Shown here one piece after another: positions 16,030 through 24,199 of a stretch of 64,000 nt of DNA. The notes under the pieces are model-generated. The model was not told the origin of the DNA. It made no database searches and saw only the letters and a list, made by a program, of their open reading frames with translations. A program made the position numbers and the translations under genes. The DNA comes from an uncultured Desulfosoma sp. GTDB lineage: Bacteria > Desulfobacterota > Syntrophobacteria > Syntrophobacterales > DSM-9756. The stretch covers positions 1-64,000 of the forward strand of contig CALGPN010000002.1 of assembly GCA_937960435.1 (NCBI GenBank). Reading direction: 5' to 3'. Position 1 is the stretch's first letter, and each line of letters begins with the position of its first letter.

Positions 16030-17580
16030 CTAAAGCACCATGATGCGGCATGGGCACGGCACATGTTTTTCCAACCACCGGGCTTCGTTGAATGTCGGCA
16101 CAAACGCCCACCAATCGTTCGCATTGAGCGCGTCCAGATCGAGATCCCCCGCAAGGCGCCATTCCCTTTCCTTTTTCCAGGAATGCTTTCCGGGTTCATC
16201 CAGCTGAAACCGGAACCGCTCCCATTCGGGAATCCTGGGGTAGTCGGCTTCCCGCGCGTAGACGGCGGGCCGAGCTCCCAGGGCTTTTAAAACCTTTCGC
16301 TTCACGGCGACGCCGTAAGGTTCGAAGGTCCATCGGATCAACGCCGGGTTCCAGCGGGTGAGCTGCGCCAAATCATCGGGTGACACCGACGTCCACGACA
16401 CGACGGGGATTTGCCCCCGAATCAAACGGCCGCAGGCCCGAAGACGCCGTTCCGTGAGGATGCGCCACAAGGTGTCCAAAGCCGTGTGATCGGCCCATGG
16501 TTTGCCGTGAAGGAGGTCTTCCGCCCAGGCACACCGACTTTGCCCAGGCCACGGGCCGGGGCACGATCGGGTGTAGTGGAAGAGGAAAGGTTCGTCCGCG
16601 GCGGGCATCGCGCAGAGGGCAGGACGGGGTTGTGAGGCACGCCCAAGGGCCCTTTGGGAGAAGCGACCGTGAGGCCCATGGGCGCCGGGCCATATCCGCG
16701 CCCGCCGAGGAAAGGTTTCGAGAATCTCGGCATTACCCTTTGTTTCCGGGGCTCCTTCACGGGCGGGAAAAACCCACACGGGCCGGGGGCATGCGGACAG
16801 CTCGTCGCTGAGGACACGAACCAGGTTTCCTCCTTTGCGGATTTCGATCACGTACCATTGATCCGCCGCGGCCGCGACCAGCCGATCTCGGCACAGAATG
16901 TGTGTCTTGAGAGGACACGCGGCCCGTCCGGGCAGGCAGGACAGGAACCAGCGAGGATCCAGACCGGGAAAGGCTGAAAGAAAGTGGTCCCACGGCGGTC
17001 GACTCACGGAAGCAATGCCGAAAAGAACGGTCGGTTTTTGATAAAGGTGAGCCCAACATGTCACCATGTCATAAAGCGCCGTGCCGAAGCTGCTCACCCA
17101 TGCCAGGGGTTCTTGGGCCGTTTGAACGAACACCCGGCGAAGGGCATGGACCCAAGGGTCGGCCCGTCGTGTCGGTTTTCCTTTGCGGGAGTTGAAGGCG
17201 GCGGACAAGAGGAGAGGGGCTTCGGGCGGGGCTCCCAAGGCGAAAAGGAACTTGGGACAGCCTTCCAAAGGGTGGCCGGAAGGGAACCGACAGGCCACGA
17301 CCTCCATGCCCATGGCCTTCCAGGTTTCAGAAAGCGTTTTGGCCTTTTGGGCCGTCGTGGAGGCCGTGGACTTTCGGGCCGGTGCGCCTGCCCAAAGCCT
17401 TTCGAAAAGCGCCTTCGGCGTCTCAGCGGCGTTCCCCTCCAAAGACCGAAACAACGCGTCAAGCCGTCGCTGGCGTTCGCGTCCATCCCAGGCAGCCTCC
17501 ACTTCCATGAGCGCGGCGGCTTCGAGCAGCGCGTTGCTCATCTGCGGCGAAAGGTGTATGAATAAAAGGCGGCTTTTCAT
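16030..17580 (-). CDS. Unrecognised two-part protein (Rossmann-like half plus a FHYTR...EREWR half)
   Basis: A 516-residue soluble protein that is not recognised. The first part (about 85-275) alternates strands and helices and contains VSSFGTALYD at 162-171, a Gly-containing turn reminiscent of SLOG/DprA-type nucleotide-binding folds, then ADQWYVIEIRKGGN at 239-252. The second part (about 330-516) has FHYTR at 334-338, a helix LDTLWRILTERRLRA, PVVSWTSVSP at 392-401 and EREWRLAGDLDLD at 471-483, an order that recalls DUF2971-type or ADP-ribosyltransferase-like proteins of defence loci. Both comparisons are tentative. No clear ribosome binding site precedes the ATG at 17580, and the open frame continues upstream only across the oppositely oriented YchF-like gene. 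It converges on obgE. Confidence 0.7.
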   Translation of the reverse strand: MKSRLLFIHLSPQMSNALLEAAALMEVEAAWDGRERQRRLDALFRSLEGNAAETPKALFERLWAGAPARKSTASTTAQKAKTLSETWKAMGMEVVACRFPSGHPLEGCPKFLFALGAPPEAPLLLSAAFNSRKGKPTRRADPWVHALRRVFVQTAQEPLAWVSSFGTALYDMVTCWAHLYQKPTVLFGIASVSRPPWDHFLSAFPGLDPRWFLSCLPGRAACPLKTHILCRDRLVAAAADQWYVIEIRKGGNLVRVLSDELSACPRPVWVFPAREGAPETKGNAEILETFPRRARIWPGAHGPHGRFSQRALGRASQPRPALCAMPAADEPFLFHYTRSCPGPWPGQSRCAWAEDLLHGKPWADHTALDTLWRILTERRLRACGRLIRGQIPVVSWTSVSPDDLAQLTRWNPALIRWTFEPYGVAVKRKVLKALGARPAVYAREADYPRIPEWERFRFQLDEPGKHSWKKEREWRLAGDLDLDALNANDWWAFVPTFNEARWLEKHVPCPCRIMVL

Positions 17581-17634
17581 ACGAAAAATTATGCAAGACG
17601 GCGCCGCCAGCGACAAGACCGAAAGGGTAAAGTG

Positions 17635-18678
17635 ATGAAATTGGGTATCGTGGGCCTCGGCAAATCGGGCAAAACCACCGTCTTTAACGCGCTCACGCAG
17701 CGGAGCGGGGAATCGCCCGCCGTCTCCGGCCAAGTCGTGCCGGTCTTCGGTGTGGTTCCCGTTCCCGACCCGCGCTTGGAATGGCTCACGGCCCTTTACC
17801 AGCCCCGGAAAAAGACACCCGCCCAAGTGACCTACACGGACCTTCAAGGCATCGCCGGGGTCGCGGAAAAGAAAAAGGACTACATGGCGCTGCTGCTCAC
17901 CCACATGCGGCCCGTGGAAGCCTTCCTCGTGGTGGTTCGCAACTTTTCGGACCCCGTTCTCGGCCCTCCTCGGCCCGCTCGAGACCTCCGTGAATTGGAA
18001 GAAGAATTCATTTTGGCGGATTTGGCCACGGTGGAAAAACGCCTGGAGCGGATCGAGGCGGAACAGAAAAAGGGACGAAAGACGGCGACGGTGGAAGTGG
18101 AACTGCTTCGGCGATGCGCCACGCTGCTCAACGACGAGAAACCCCTGCGGACCGATCCGAGCCTTTCGGCGGCGCCGGAATTGCGAGGATACACCTTCCT
18201 TTCGGCCAAACCCGTACTTGTTTTGGTCAACAACGACGATGACGACCCGGCGATGCCCGAGGATTTTCAGGGATCCGAGGAGGTCATGGTCATCCGTGGG
18301 CGGCTCGAAATGGAAATGGCGCAACTGAACGAGGCCGATGCGGCAGCTTTTCGGCAAGACTACGGGATCATCGAGTCGGCTATGGACCGTGTCATCCGTC
18401 GTTCATTCCGCCTGCTGGGATTGGGGACGTTTTTTACCGTCGGCGACGACGAGGTCAAAGCATGGACCATCCCTGAGGGGCTCCATGCCGTGGAGGCGGC
18501 CGGGGTGGTTCATTCCGACATGAAGAAGGGTTTCATTCGGGCCGAAGTGGTGGCCTACGAGGATCTGAAGAAGGCCGGAGATTATGCGGCGGCTCGGAAA
18601 CAGGGATGGGTCCGTTTGGAAGGCCGTGACTATCCCGTCAAAGACGGCGATATCATCCATTTTCGATTCAACGTATAG
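17635..18678 (+). CDS. YchF-like P-loop GTPase/ATPase with C-terminal TGS (DUF933) domain
   Basis: A 347-residue protein of the Obg/YchF class. It starts MKLGIVGLGKSGKTTVFNAL, whose P-loop GLGKSGKT differs from the canonical NVGKST of YchF. A coiled-coil-like insertion lies around residues 120-165 (LATVEKRLERIEAEQKKGRK). The C-terminal TGS/DUF933 part is well kept: LLGLGTFFTVGDDEVKAWTI, SDMKKGFIRAEVV and VKDGDIIHFRFNV at the very end, as in YchF. The usual G4 NKxD/NMxE motif is replaced by LVNNDDDD, so nucleotide preference is uncertain. The ATG at 17635 is used rather than the GTG one codon before. It is probably a paralogue of housekeeping YchF, cotranscribed with the zinc-ribbon gene. Confidence 0.85.
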   Translation: MKLGIVGLGKSGKTTVFNALTQRSGESPAVSGQVVPVFGVVPVPDPRLEWLTALYQPRKKTPAQVTYTDLQGIAGVAEKKKDYMALLLTHMRPVEAFLVVVRNFSDPVLGPPRPARDLRELEEEFILADLATVEKRLERIEAEQKKGRKTATVEVELLRRCATLLNDEKPLRTDPSLSAAPELRGYTFLSAKPVLVLVNNDDDDPAMPEDFQGSEEVMVIRGRLEMEMAQLNEADAAAFRQDYGIIESAMDRVIRRSFRLLGLGTFFTVGDDEVKAWTIPEGLHAVEAAGVVHSDMKKGFIRAEVVAYEDLKKAGDYAAARKQGWVRLEGRDYPVKDGDIIHFRFNV

Positions 18679-18702
18679 AAAAGGCGAGGAGGACGCGAGG
18701 CC

Positions 18703-19032
18703 GTGTTCTTTTTCATCGGAGGGATCCAGCCCAAGGTCAAGACGCTGGATGAAACCCCGCGCTTATGCCCGGCCTGCGGCCTGGCGCAGGCGCGCCTCAA
18801 ACGCATCGACCACTACCTCAGCTTATTCTTTATCCCGCTCTTTCCCGTCAAAAAGGGCGATCCGTTGCTCATGTGCGACCGGTGCGGCTATGCCGCTCCT
18901 CCTGAGGAGGCCGTGCAGAGGCCGCCTTACCCCCAGGCGCCGCTCAAGCCGGCGACTTTTCGGTGTCCTTCGTGTGACAAAGTTTTGGAACCCACTTTTG
19001 CATATTGCCCTTATTGCGGAAGGAAGGTATAA
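18703..19032 (+). CDS. Zinc-ribbon protein, unrecognised
   Basis: A 109-residue protein with three CxxC-type pairs plus a C-terminal pair: CPAC near residue 22, CDRC near 57, CPSC near 88 and CPYC near 104 (last residues CPYCGRKV). This suggests two zinc ribbons joined by a Pro-rich linker (PPYPQAPLKP). The first contains a hydrophobic stretch SLFFIPLFPVKKGDP, so it may touch a membrane or a protein surface. The start is a GTG with AGGAGG 10 nt upstream. It follows the YchF-like gene by 24 nt. The protein at 42391 has a loosely similar layout. Function unknown. Confidence 0.8.
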   Translation: MFFFIGGIQPKVKTLDETPRLCPACGLAQARLKRIDHYLSLFFIPLFPVKKGDPLLMCDRCGYAAPPEEAVQRPPYPQAPLKPATFRCPSCDKVLEPTFAYCPYCGRKV

Positions 19033-19086
19033 GCGGCTAGCCTTCGTGCACGGGCTGCCATTTCACGACTGCGGTATGGGGTATCG

Positions 19087-19830
19087 ATGAAAAACGAAGC
19101 CAACGCCAACGGCAACATCATTTCTTTTCCCACGGTGGCGAAACCCAATATCGAGGACATCTTTTCCCAATTCCTCGCGGAGCAAAAAGCTCGGTTGAAG
19201 CCTCAAACGTTTCGCCGTTACGAGGAGGTCGTTTCGCTTCTCCACACCTCTTTGAACCTCTACGGCTATCAGGAACTGCCTACGGTCGGGGAAAACACCT
19301 TGTATCGGCGCTTGGCCGATTACAAGGATCAGACTTTTTGCGCCATTTTCGGGCCGGACAAGATCCCTTCCGGCGTGTCCACGTTCCTGACCTACTTCAT
19401 GATTCGCAAGGTCATGGCCTCCGAGTCCCTCCTTCGAGCCGCCGGCACGGTCACGAAAACGCTCATGAAATGGCTTGTGGCCAAGGGCTATGCCCCCAAG
19501 GAAGAGGCCCGCAAGGCCATGGAGCTGGCCGGAGAAGCCTCTAGGGAACTCCCTGCTGCGGAACGGCTGGCTCGGCTTCTCTATGATTTCGCCCAAACCC
19601 ACCCTCCCCGCACCTGGGACGAAGAGCTGGACGACTATTTCGTCGTCGAAGAGATTCGTCCGGGGGTTCTCGTCCTTTCGGGGCTGACTCTGGAAACCGG
19701 TCTGCTGGAGGTCAAAGTCCCCAAAATCATCACCGATCACTGCAAGGTGGGCTGGCAGATCAACCTCCTTTTGGGCGAGACGCGAAGCGGGTGGAGAATC
19801 CTGGAATCGGGAAACGTTTACCCCTTGTGA
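19087..19830 (+). CDS. Conserved hypothetical protein with SAM-like helical N-terminal region
   Basis: A 247-residue soluble protein. Residues 20-60 (IFSQFLAEQKARLKPQTFRRY) resemble the N-terminal helical region of tyrosine recombinases or similar four-helix domains, but no recombinase catalytic residues (RHRY) follow. The middle (FGPDKIPSGVSTFLTYFMIRKVM) and the beta-rich C-terminal part (ELDDYFVVEEIRPGVLVLSG, ILESGNVYPL) are seen as one block, which suggests a single conserved family. It is the last gene before a strong terminator. Function unknown; a nucleic-acid-binding role is a guess. Confidence 0.8.
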   Translation: MKNEANANGNIISFPTVAKPNIEDIFSQFLAEQKARLKPQTFRRYEEVVSLLHTSLNLYGYQELPTVGENTLYRRLADYKDQTFCAIFGPDKIPSGVSTFLTYFMIRKVMASESLLRAAGTVTKTLMKWLVAKGYAPKEEARKAMELAGEASRELPAAERLARLLYDFAQTHPPRTWDEELDDYFVVEEIRPGVLVLSGLTLETGLLEVKVPKIITDHCKVGWQINLLLGETRSGWRILESGNVYPL

Positions 19831-19879
19831 TCCCCAGTAGAAGACGTCCCCAGGGTGCGCCCTCGGGCCGAGACGGATC

Positions 19880-19911
19880 GAGGCACGGGGATTCCCCGTG
19901 CCTCGTCTTTT
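19880..19911 (+). terminator. Rho-independent terminator
   Basis: An 11-bp perfect stem GAGGCACGGGG/CCCCGTGCCTC around ATT, followed by GTCTTTT. It ends the plus-strand run and lies between two converging genes. Confidence 0.88.
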
Positions 19912-19944
19912 GTCGTTCTCAGGGGATTGTCTTTTGATCTCTCT

Positions 19945-21018
19945 CTATGTGCCGGCCGCCATGCGCTGCATGGCCATGATCTTGTAAAGGTCGAAGGGAT
20001 GAGCGGGCGGCGTCTTTTTCTTGTCTTCCGGCTTGGGTTCCAGAGCGATGGCGTCCTCTGGGCATGTGGGGACGCAGACCCCACAGCCGATGCAGCGCTC
20101 CTGAGCCACCCGCGCCGTCCCGTCCACCATGCTGATGGCCTCCATCTGGCACCGTTCCACGCACGTCTCGCACCCGATACAGTCTTCCTCACGGACATGG
20201 GCGAAGAAGTTGCTCACGACGAAATCGGCGGGGTTGGGGAGGCGTTTGAGATTCTTTAAGATTTGACAGCAGCAGCCGCAGCACAGGCAGATGTTCATGA
20301 CCTTTTGGGCGTTGGACGGCTGGAGAACCAAGGCGTGTTCTTCGGCCGTTTCCAAGATTTTGAGGGCTTCTTCTTGACCGATGGCACGGCCTAGGCCGTT
20401 TTCCTCATAGTATTGAGCCCCGCTGCCGAAAACGAGACAGGTTTCCAAAGGACGGTCGCAACCCTTGCCCATCATGGAGTGTTCCTTGCGGCAGATACAT
20501 GGGGCGACCACGATCTTGTCCTGTTCGGCGATGATGCGCCGCGCTTCCTCGTAGGGCATGACGCTTTGCTCGGGCGTGATGGAACGGGGCAAAGGGATGG
20601 TTCTCAACTGCGGCGTCTTCAGGGCCATGCTCTTTTCAAAGAAAACCGGGATGTACTCATTGACCAGGGCGATGAGTTCTTCATCGAGGGCGTTCACGTG
20701 GTATTCCCAAATGCCGATGACGAACTGAGCCGCCATGTAACGAGCCTCAGGGCCTTTGCGAAGGCGAAAAATGAGCCCCTTGCGGGCCATTTCTTCCAGC
20801 TTGGGAGCCAGCTCCTCGGGAGGCATCCCAGCGCGTTCGGCAAGGCTTTCGACGGGTTCGGGCCTCATGGAAAGCAACACGGCCAATCGGGCCTCTTCGG
20901 GGGTGAAAAGCTTTTGCAAAATCCTGATCTCGACGCCGGAATCCGTTCGAGGAAAACCTGCGGGAAGGCGGTCGAGATGGAGGGCGAGTTTCTCATAGAC
21001 GTTCACTTCGTTCATCAT
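19945..21018 (-). CDS. Winged-helix/4Fe-4S ferredoxin-type electron carrier or regulator
   Basis: A 357-residue protein. The N-terminal part (about 25-95) looks like a winged-helix domain: FTPEEARLAVLLSM, AERAGMPPEELAPKLEEMARKG. A middle Cys-rich segment follows (APCICRKEHSMMGKGC, then LCCGCCC), and the C-terminal third has two classic 4Fe-4S motifs, CIGCETCVERCQ and CIGCGVCVPTCP. This build is frequent in strict anaerobes and is usually annotated as a 4Fe-4S dicluster protein; its partner is not known. The start at 21018 has AAGGAG 5 nt upstream; the frame open to 21108 crosses the promoter. It is transcribed alone. It may couple redox state to DNA or protein binding, but this is inference. 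Confidence 0.85.
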   Translation of the reverse strand: MMNEVNVYEKLALHLDRLPAGFPRTDSGVEIRILQKLFTPEEARLAVLLSMRPEPVESLAERAGMPPEELAPKLEEMARKGLIFRLRKGPEARYMAAQFVIGIWEYHVNALDEELIALVNEYIPVFFEKSMALKTPQLRTIPLPRSITPEQSVMPYEEARRIIAEQDKIVVAPCICRKEHSMMGKGCDRPLETCLVFGSGAQYYEENGLGRAIGQEEALKILETAEEHALVLQPSNAQKVMNICLCCGCCCQILKNLKRLPNPADFVVSNFFAHVREEDCIGCETCVERCQMEAISMVDGTARVAQERCIGCGVCVPTCPEDAIALEPKPEDKKKTPPAHPFDLYKIMAMQRMAAGT

Positions 21019-21104
21019 GGCGTCTCCTTGACTGTGCAAGTTCCTGTCTCCGCTGTGTCTTTGCGGCGACGGGTTCTGCGGGCTCGTCTCCGCAAAGCAT
21101 GCAG

Positions 21105-21133
21105 GCAATAAAAGCCGCGTCGGGTTCTGTCAA
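21105..21133 (-). promoter_or_regulatory. Sigma-70 promoter for the winged-helix/Fe-S gene
   Basis: On the minus strand: TTGACA (complement of 21128-21133), a 17-nt spacer, TATTGC (complement of 21105-21110), about 87 nt upstream of the start codon. The -35 is perfect and the -10 has two mismatches. Confidence 0.6.
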
Positions 21134-21249
21134 GAAATTTTGGGTGCTCTTAGGTATGCGTCATTGAAAACGGTAGACGATTCTGTTAGCAGAGCGAAGC
21201 TCGGCAGGATGCGGAGCCATGACGCTAGGGGAGCAAGGGGGAAGAGTGG

Positions 21250-22611
21250 ATGTTGCTGCAAGGGAGTCCCGAAGAACGGCTGCAACAAGGATTGGCACGC
21301 GAAGATCGGGAGATGCTTTTGCACGTGATCGAAAGCGTCCATCCCGCCGACGCTGCAACCCACTTGGCGCGGTTTAGGCCCGAAGAAGTTGCCCGCGTTG
21401 TGGACATTCTGGGGCCGGAAAGGATTCTTGACGTTTTTGAATTCCTTCCCTTTGAGGTCCAGAAGGAAACCTTGCCTTTTCTCAGCCGCGAGGTGGTGGC
21501 CCGGCTCATTACACTCATGCGGCCGGATGACCGGGCGGACCTTGTGGAAGAGCTGGATGAGGATTTTCAGGACCGGCTGCTGTCTTTGCTCATCAAGGCG
21601 GAGCGGCAGAATCTTCTAAAGCTTTTGACCTATCCCGAAGAAAGTGCCGGGGCGTATATGACCACCGATTACGCGTCCCTGAGAGCCACCCAGATGGTGC
21701 GGGACGCTTTAGACGAACTGCGCTTTCAGGCTCCCAAAAAGGAAACGATTTATTACGCCTACGTGGTCGACGAGGGGCGGCATCTTATCGGCATTGTGTC
21801 TTTGCGGGACCTTATTATGGCCCGACCGGACAGCACCGTGGAACGGATAATGTCCCGCAATGTCATTTCCGTCCCTGTGGACATGGACATTGAATTAGTG
21901 GCCAAGGAAATGCGCCATTATGACTTTTTGGCCATGCCCGTGGTGGATGGAGAAAACCGTCTCGTGGGGATCATCACCTATGACGATATCTTCGACGTCA
22001 TTACGGAAGAGGCCACGGAGGACATGTATCTGCTGGCAAGCCTCGACACGGACGAAAAGATCTCGTCGCCCGTGCCACGCTCCGTCAAGCTTCGAGCCCC
22101 CTGGCTCTTGGTGAACCTGGGAACGGCTCTTATCGCCTCCTACACCGTGAGCCTGTTTTCGGAGACGATCTCCCGCTTTGTCATTCTGGCCTCGCTGATG
22201 CCGCTGGTGGCCGGCCTCGGCGGGAACGCCGGCACGCAGTCGCTCACCGTGGTGGTTCGCGCCCTCGCGCTCGGGGAACTCGTGGACAGGAACAAATGGA
22301 CCGTCGTGCTGCATCAAATGGCCGTGGGGTTATGTAACGGGGCCCTGTGCGGCGCGGTGCTCGCAACCATCACCCTGGCGTGGCATCACAACCCGTGGCT
22401 CGCCCTCATCATGTGGCTTGCCATGATTTTCAACATGATCGTAGCAGGATGCCTGGGGGCCTTGGTGCCCATCGTTTTGCGCAAGCTCAAGTTGGATCCT
22501 GCCTTGGGATCGAGCATCTTCGTCACGGCGGCCACGGACACCGGCGGGTTTTTCTTCTTCCTCGGATTGGCCACCCTTTTCATGGAGAAGATTTTGGTGC
22601 ACGGCGCCTGA
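21250..22611 (+). CDS. mgtE: MgtE magnesium channel/transporter
   Basis: A 453-residue protein with the full MgtE architecture: an N-terminal superhelical domain (VHPADAATHLARFRPEE), two CBS domains (about 140-255; YVVDEGRHLIGIVSLRDL and MPVVDGENRLVGIITYDD), a connecting helix and five spans. The pore motifs GLGGNAGTQSLTV and TAATDTGGFFFFLGLATLF, with the Mg-binding Asp, are intact. MgtE imports Mg2+ (also Co2+) and is gated by Mg2+ bound to its cytoplasmic domains. The start has AGGGGGA 9 nt upstream. The 140-nt leader holds a GAGC-GAA-GCTC hairpin, but no known Mg riboswitch is recognised. Confidence 0.95.
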   Translation: MLLQGSPEERLQQGLAREDREMLLHVIESVHPADAATHLARFRPEEVARVVDILGPERILDVFEFLPFEVQKETLPFLSREVVARLITLMRPDDRADLVEELDEDFQDRLLSLLIKAERQNLLKLLTYPEESAGAYMTTDYASLRATQMVRDALDELRFQAPKKETIYYAYVVDEGRHLIGIVSLRDLIMARPDSTVERIMSRNVISVPVDMDIELVAKEMRHYDFLAMPVVDGENRLVGIITYDDIFDVITEEATEDMYLLASLDTDEKISSPVPRSVKLRAPWLLVNLGTALIASYTVSLFSETISRFVILASLMPLVAGLGGNAGTQSLTVVVRALALGELVDRNKWTVVLHQMAVGLCNGALCGAVLATITLAWHHNPWLALIMWLAMIFNMIVAGCLGALVPIVLRKLKLDPALGSSIFVTAATDTGGFFFFLGLATLFMEKILVHGA

Positions 22612-22666
22612 ACCGGTCTTTTCCTCCAGAGCAGCCTTAGGACGGGTCTTGGGGTTGCCCGGGACC

Positions 22667-24133
22667 CTACCGTGAACCGGACACCATATCTTCATAAAGC
22701 GTGAGATAGGATCGGGCGGCACGGCCCCAGCTGAAATCTTCGCTCATGGCCCGGCGCTGCATGTCCCGCCATTGAGGCGCATTCCTGTACACTTCCAACG
22801 CCGTCTTCAGGGCCCCGAGGAAAGCTTCCCGAGTGTGTTCGTAGAATTTGAAGCCGGTGCCCGTCTGAGGGTTCTGGGCGGCGTCCACGACCGAATCATC
22901 CAGCCCGCCCGTAGCGGACACGATGGGGAGGGTGCCGTAGCGCATGCTGTACATCTGGTTCAGCCCGCAAGGTTCATAACGGGACGGCATGAGAAAAAGG
23001 TCGCCGCCGGCCTCCAGGCGGTGAGCCAGGGCGTCATCAAAGGCCAGAACCACCCGGACCCGGTCGGGATGGCGGGACTGGGCCTGTCCCAAAAGTTTTT
23101 CGAGATGGGGGTCGCCGGTCCCTAAGACGGCGAGGCAGACAGAAAGATCCATCATGTCGTCCAAAGCGTCCAAGATCAGGTCAATCCCTTTTTGATGCAC
23201 CAAGCGGCTCACCACGACACACAGGGGGTCGTCTTTCACGGCCTCTGGAAAACCCAGCTCCTGCATCACATGGTCTTTGCACACCTTTTTGCCCTCTAAA
23301 CGTTCCACGTCGAACGGCGCCGGAATCAGGGGGTCATGGGACGGATCCCAGCGCTCGACGTCGATGCCGTTGAGAATACCCACGAGATCGTCCTGCCGAC
23401 GGCGGAGAATGCCGTCCAACCCGAAGCCCTGCTTGGGCTCGAGGATTTCCCTGGCATAGCGGGGGCTCACCGTAGAAATGCGGTGGCTGTAGGCAATGCC
23501 CGCCTTCAGGAAGTTGCACTGGCCGTAAAACTCCATACCGTCGATGGTGTAAGCTTCTTGGGGGAGACCTGTGAGCGTAAAGTAGGGTTCGGGAAACAGG
23601 CCCTGGTGGGCCAAGTTGTGAATGGTCAAAAGAGTTCGAACATGAGAAAACGCCGGATCGTAGCGCCACAGAAAATGCCTATAGGCTGCGGCGCATGCCG
23701 TTTGCCAGTCGTGGAGATGCAAAACATCCGGGATCCACTCTAGGTGTTTGCACAGAGCATAAACAGCTCGGGAAAATGTGATGAACCGCTGAGCGTTGTC
23801 CTCATAGTCTCCCCGCACGGGATGAACGTAAAGGTTGGGCCGGTGAAAGAATTCATCTTTCTCCACGAAATAGACGGGATAAGATGACGGGCGCCGCCAC
23901 TGCCAAAAGTGCACGTGATAGGTGTGGATGCCGACGGGGATGGGAATCCATTCGGCAAGGATCTTGGCGGCGTTCTCGCTCCTTTCCACGGTGGGGTACA
24001 GAGGCAGAAGGAGCCGAACATCGCAACCCAAAGCGGCCAGGGCCTCGGGCAAGGATCCCGCCACGTCGGCGAGGCCGCCCGTTTTGGCAAAAGGCGTGGC
24101 TTCCGAAGCGCAGAATAGGATTTTAAGCGCCAT
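22667..24133 (-). CDS. glgA: Glycogen (starch) synthase, GT5 family
   Basis: A 488-residue glycosyltransferase with the ADP-glucose-binding KTGGLADVAGSLPEAL near the N terminus, LHLHDWQTA, LTIHNLAHQGLFP, the VSRLVHQKGIDL hinge and, in the C-terminal domain, PSRYEPCGLNQMYSMRYGT with the catalytic Glu region. It adds glucose from ADP- (or UDP-) glucose to alpha-1,4-glucan. The start at 24133 has GGAGAA 4 nt upstream and gives the expected MALKILFCASEATP N terminus. No other glycogen gene lies nearby. It is transcribed divergently from the siroheme decarboxylase gene across 66 nt. Confidence 0.95.
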   Translation of the reverse strand: MALKILFCASEATPFAKTGGLADVAGSLPEALAALGCDVRLLLPLYPTVERSENAAKILAEWIPIPVGIHTYHVHFWQWRRPSSYPVYFVEKDEFFHRPNLYVHPVRGDYEDNAQRFITFSRAVYALCKHLEWIPDVLHLHDWQTACAAAYRHFLWRYDPAFSHVRTLLTIHNLAHQGLFPEPYFTLTGLPQEAYTIDGMEFYGQCNFLKAGIAYSHRISTVSPRYAREILEPKQGFGLDGILRRRQDDLVGILNGIDVERWDPSHDPLIPAPFDVERLEGKKVCKDHVMQELGFPEAVKDDPLCVVVSRLVHQKGIDLILDALDDMMDLSVCLAVLGTGDPHLEKLLGQAQSRHPDRVRVVLAFDDALAHRLEAGGDLFLMPSRYEPCGLNQMYSMRYGTLPIVSATGGLDDSVVDAAQNPQTGTGFKFYEHTREAFLGALKTALEVYRNAPQWRDMQRRAMSEDFSWGRAARSYLTLYEDMVSGSR

Positions 24134-24199
24134 GAAGTTCTCCGACGGTGAAAGGTTTTGGCCATATGCGGTCAAAATGTTTATCATGCGAACCTGAGG

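Noticed and set aside
17581-18357. N-terminal extension of the 516-residue protein by a further 259 codons
   Set aside because: The extension is antisense to the YchF-like gene, has shadow-frame composition and no ribosome binding site at its start.
21134-21249. A magnesium riboswitch (M-box) before mgtE
   Set aside because: The leader has one small hairpin, but none of the conserved M-box blocks could be recognised.
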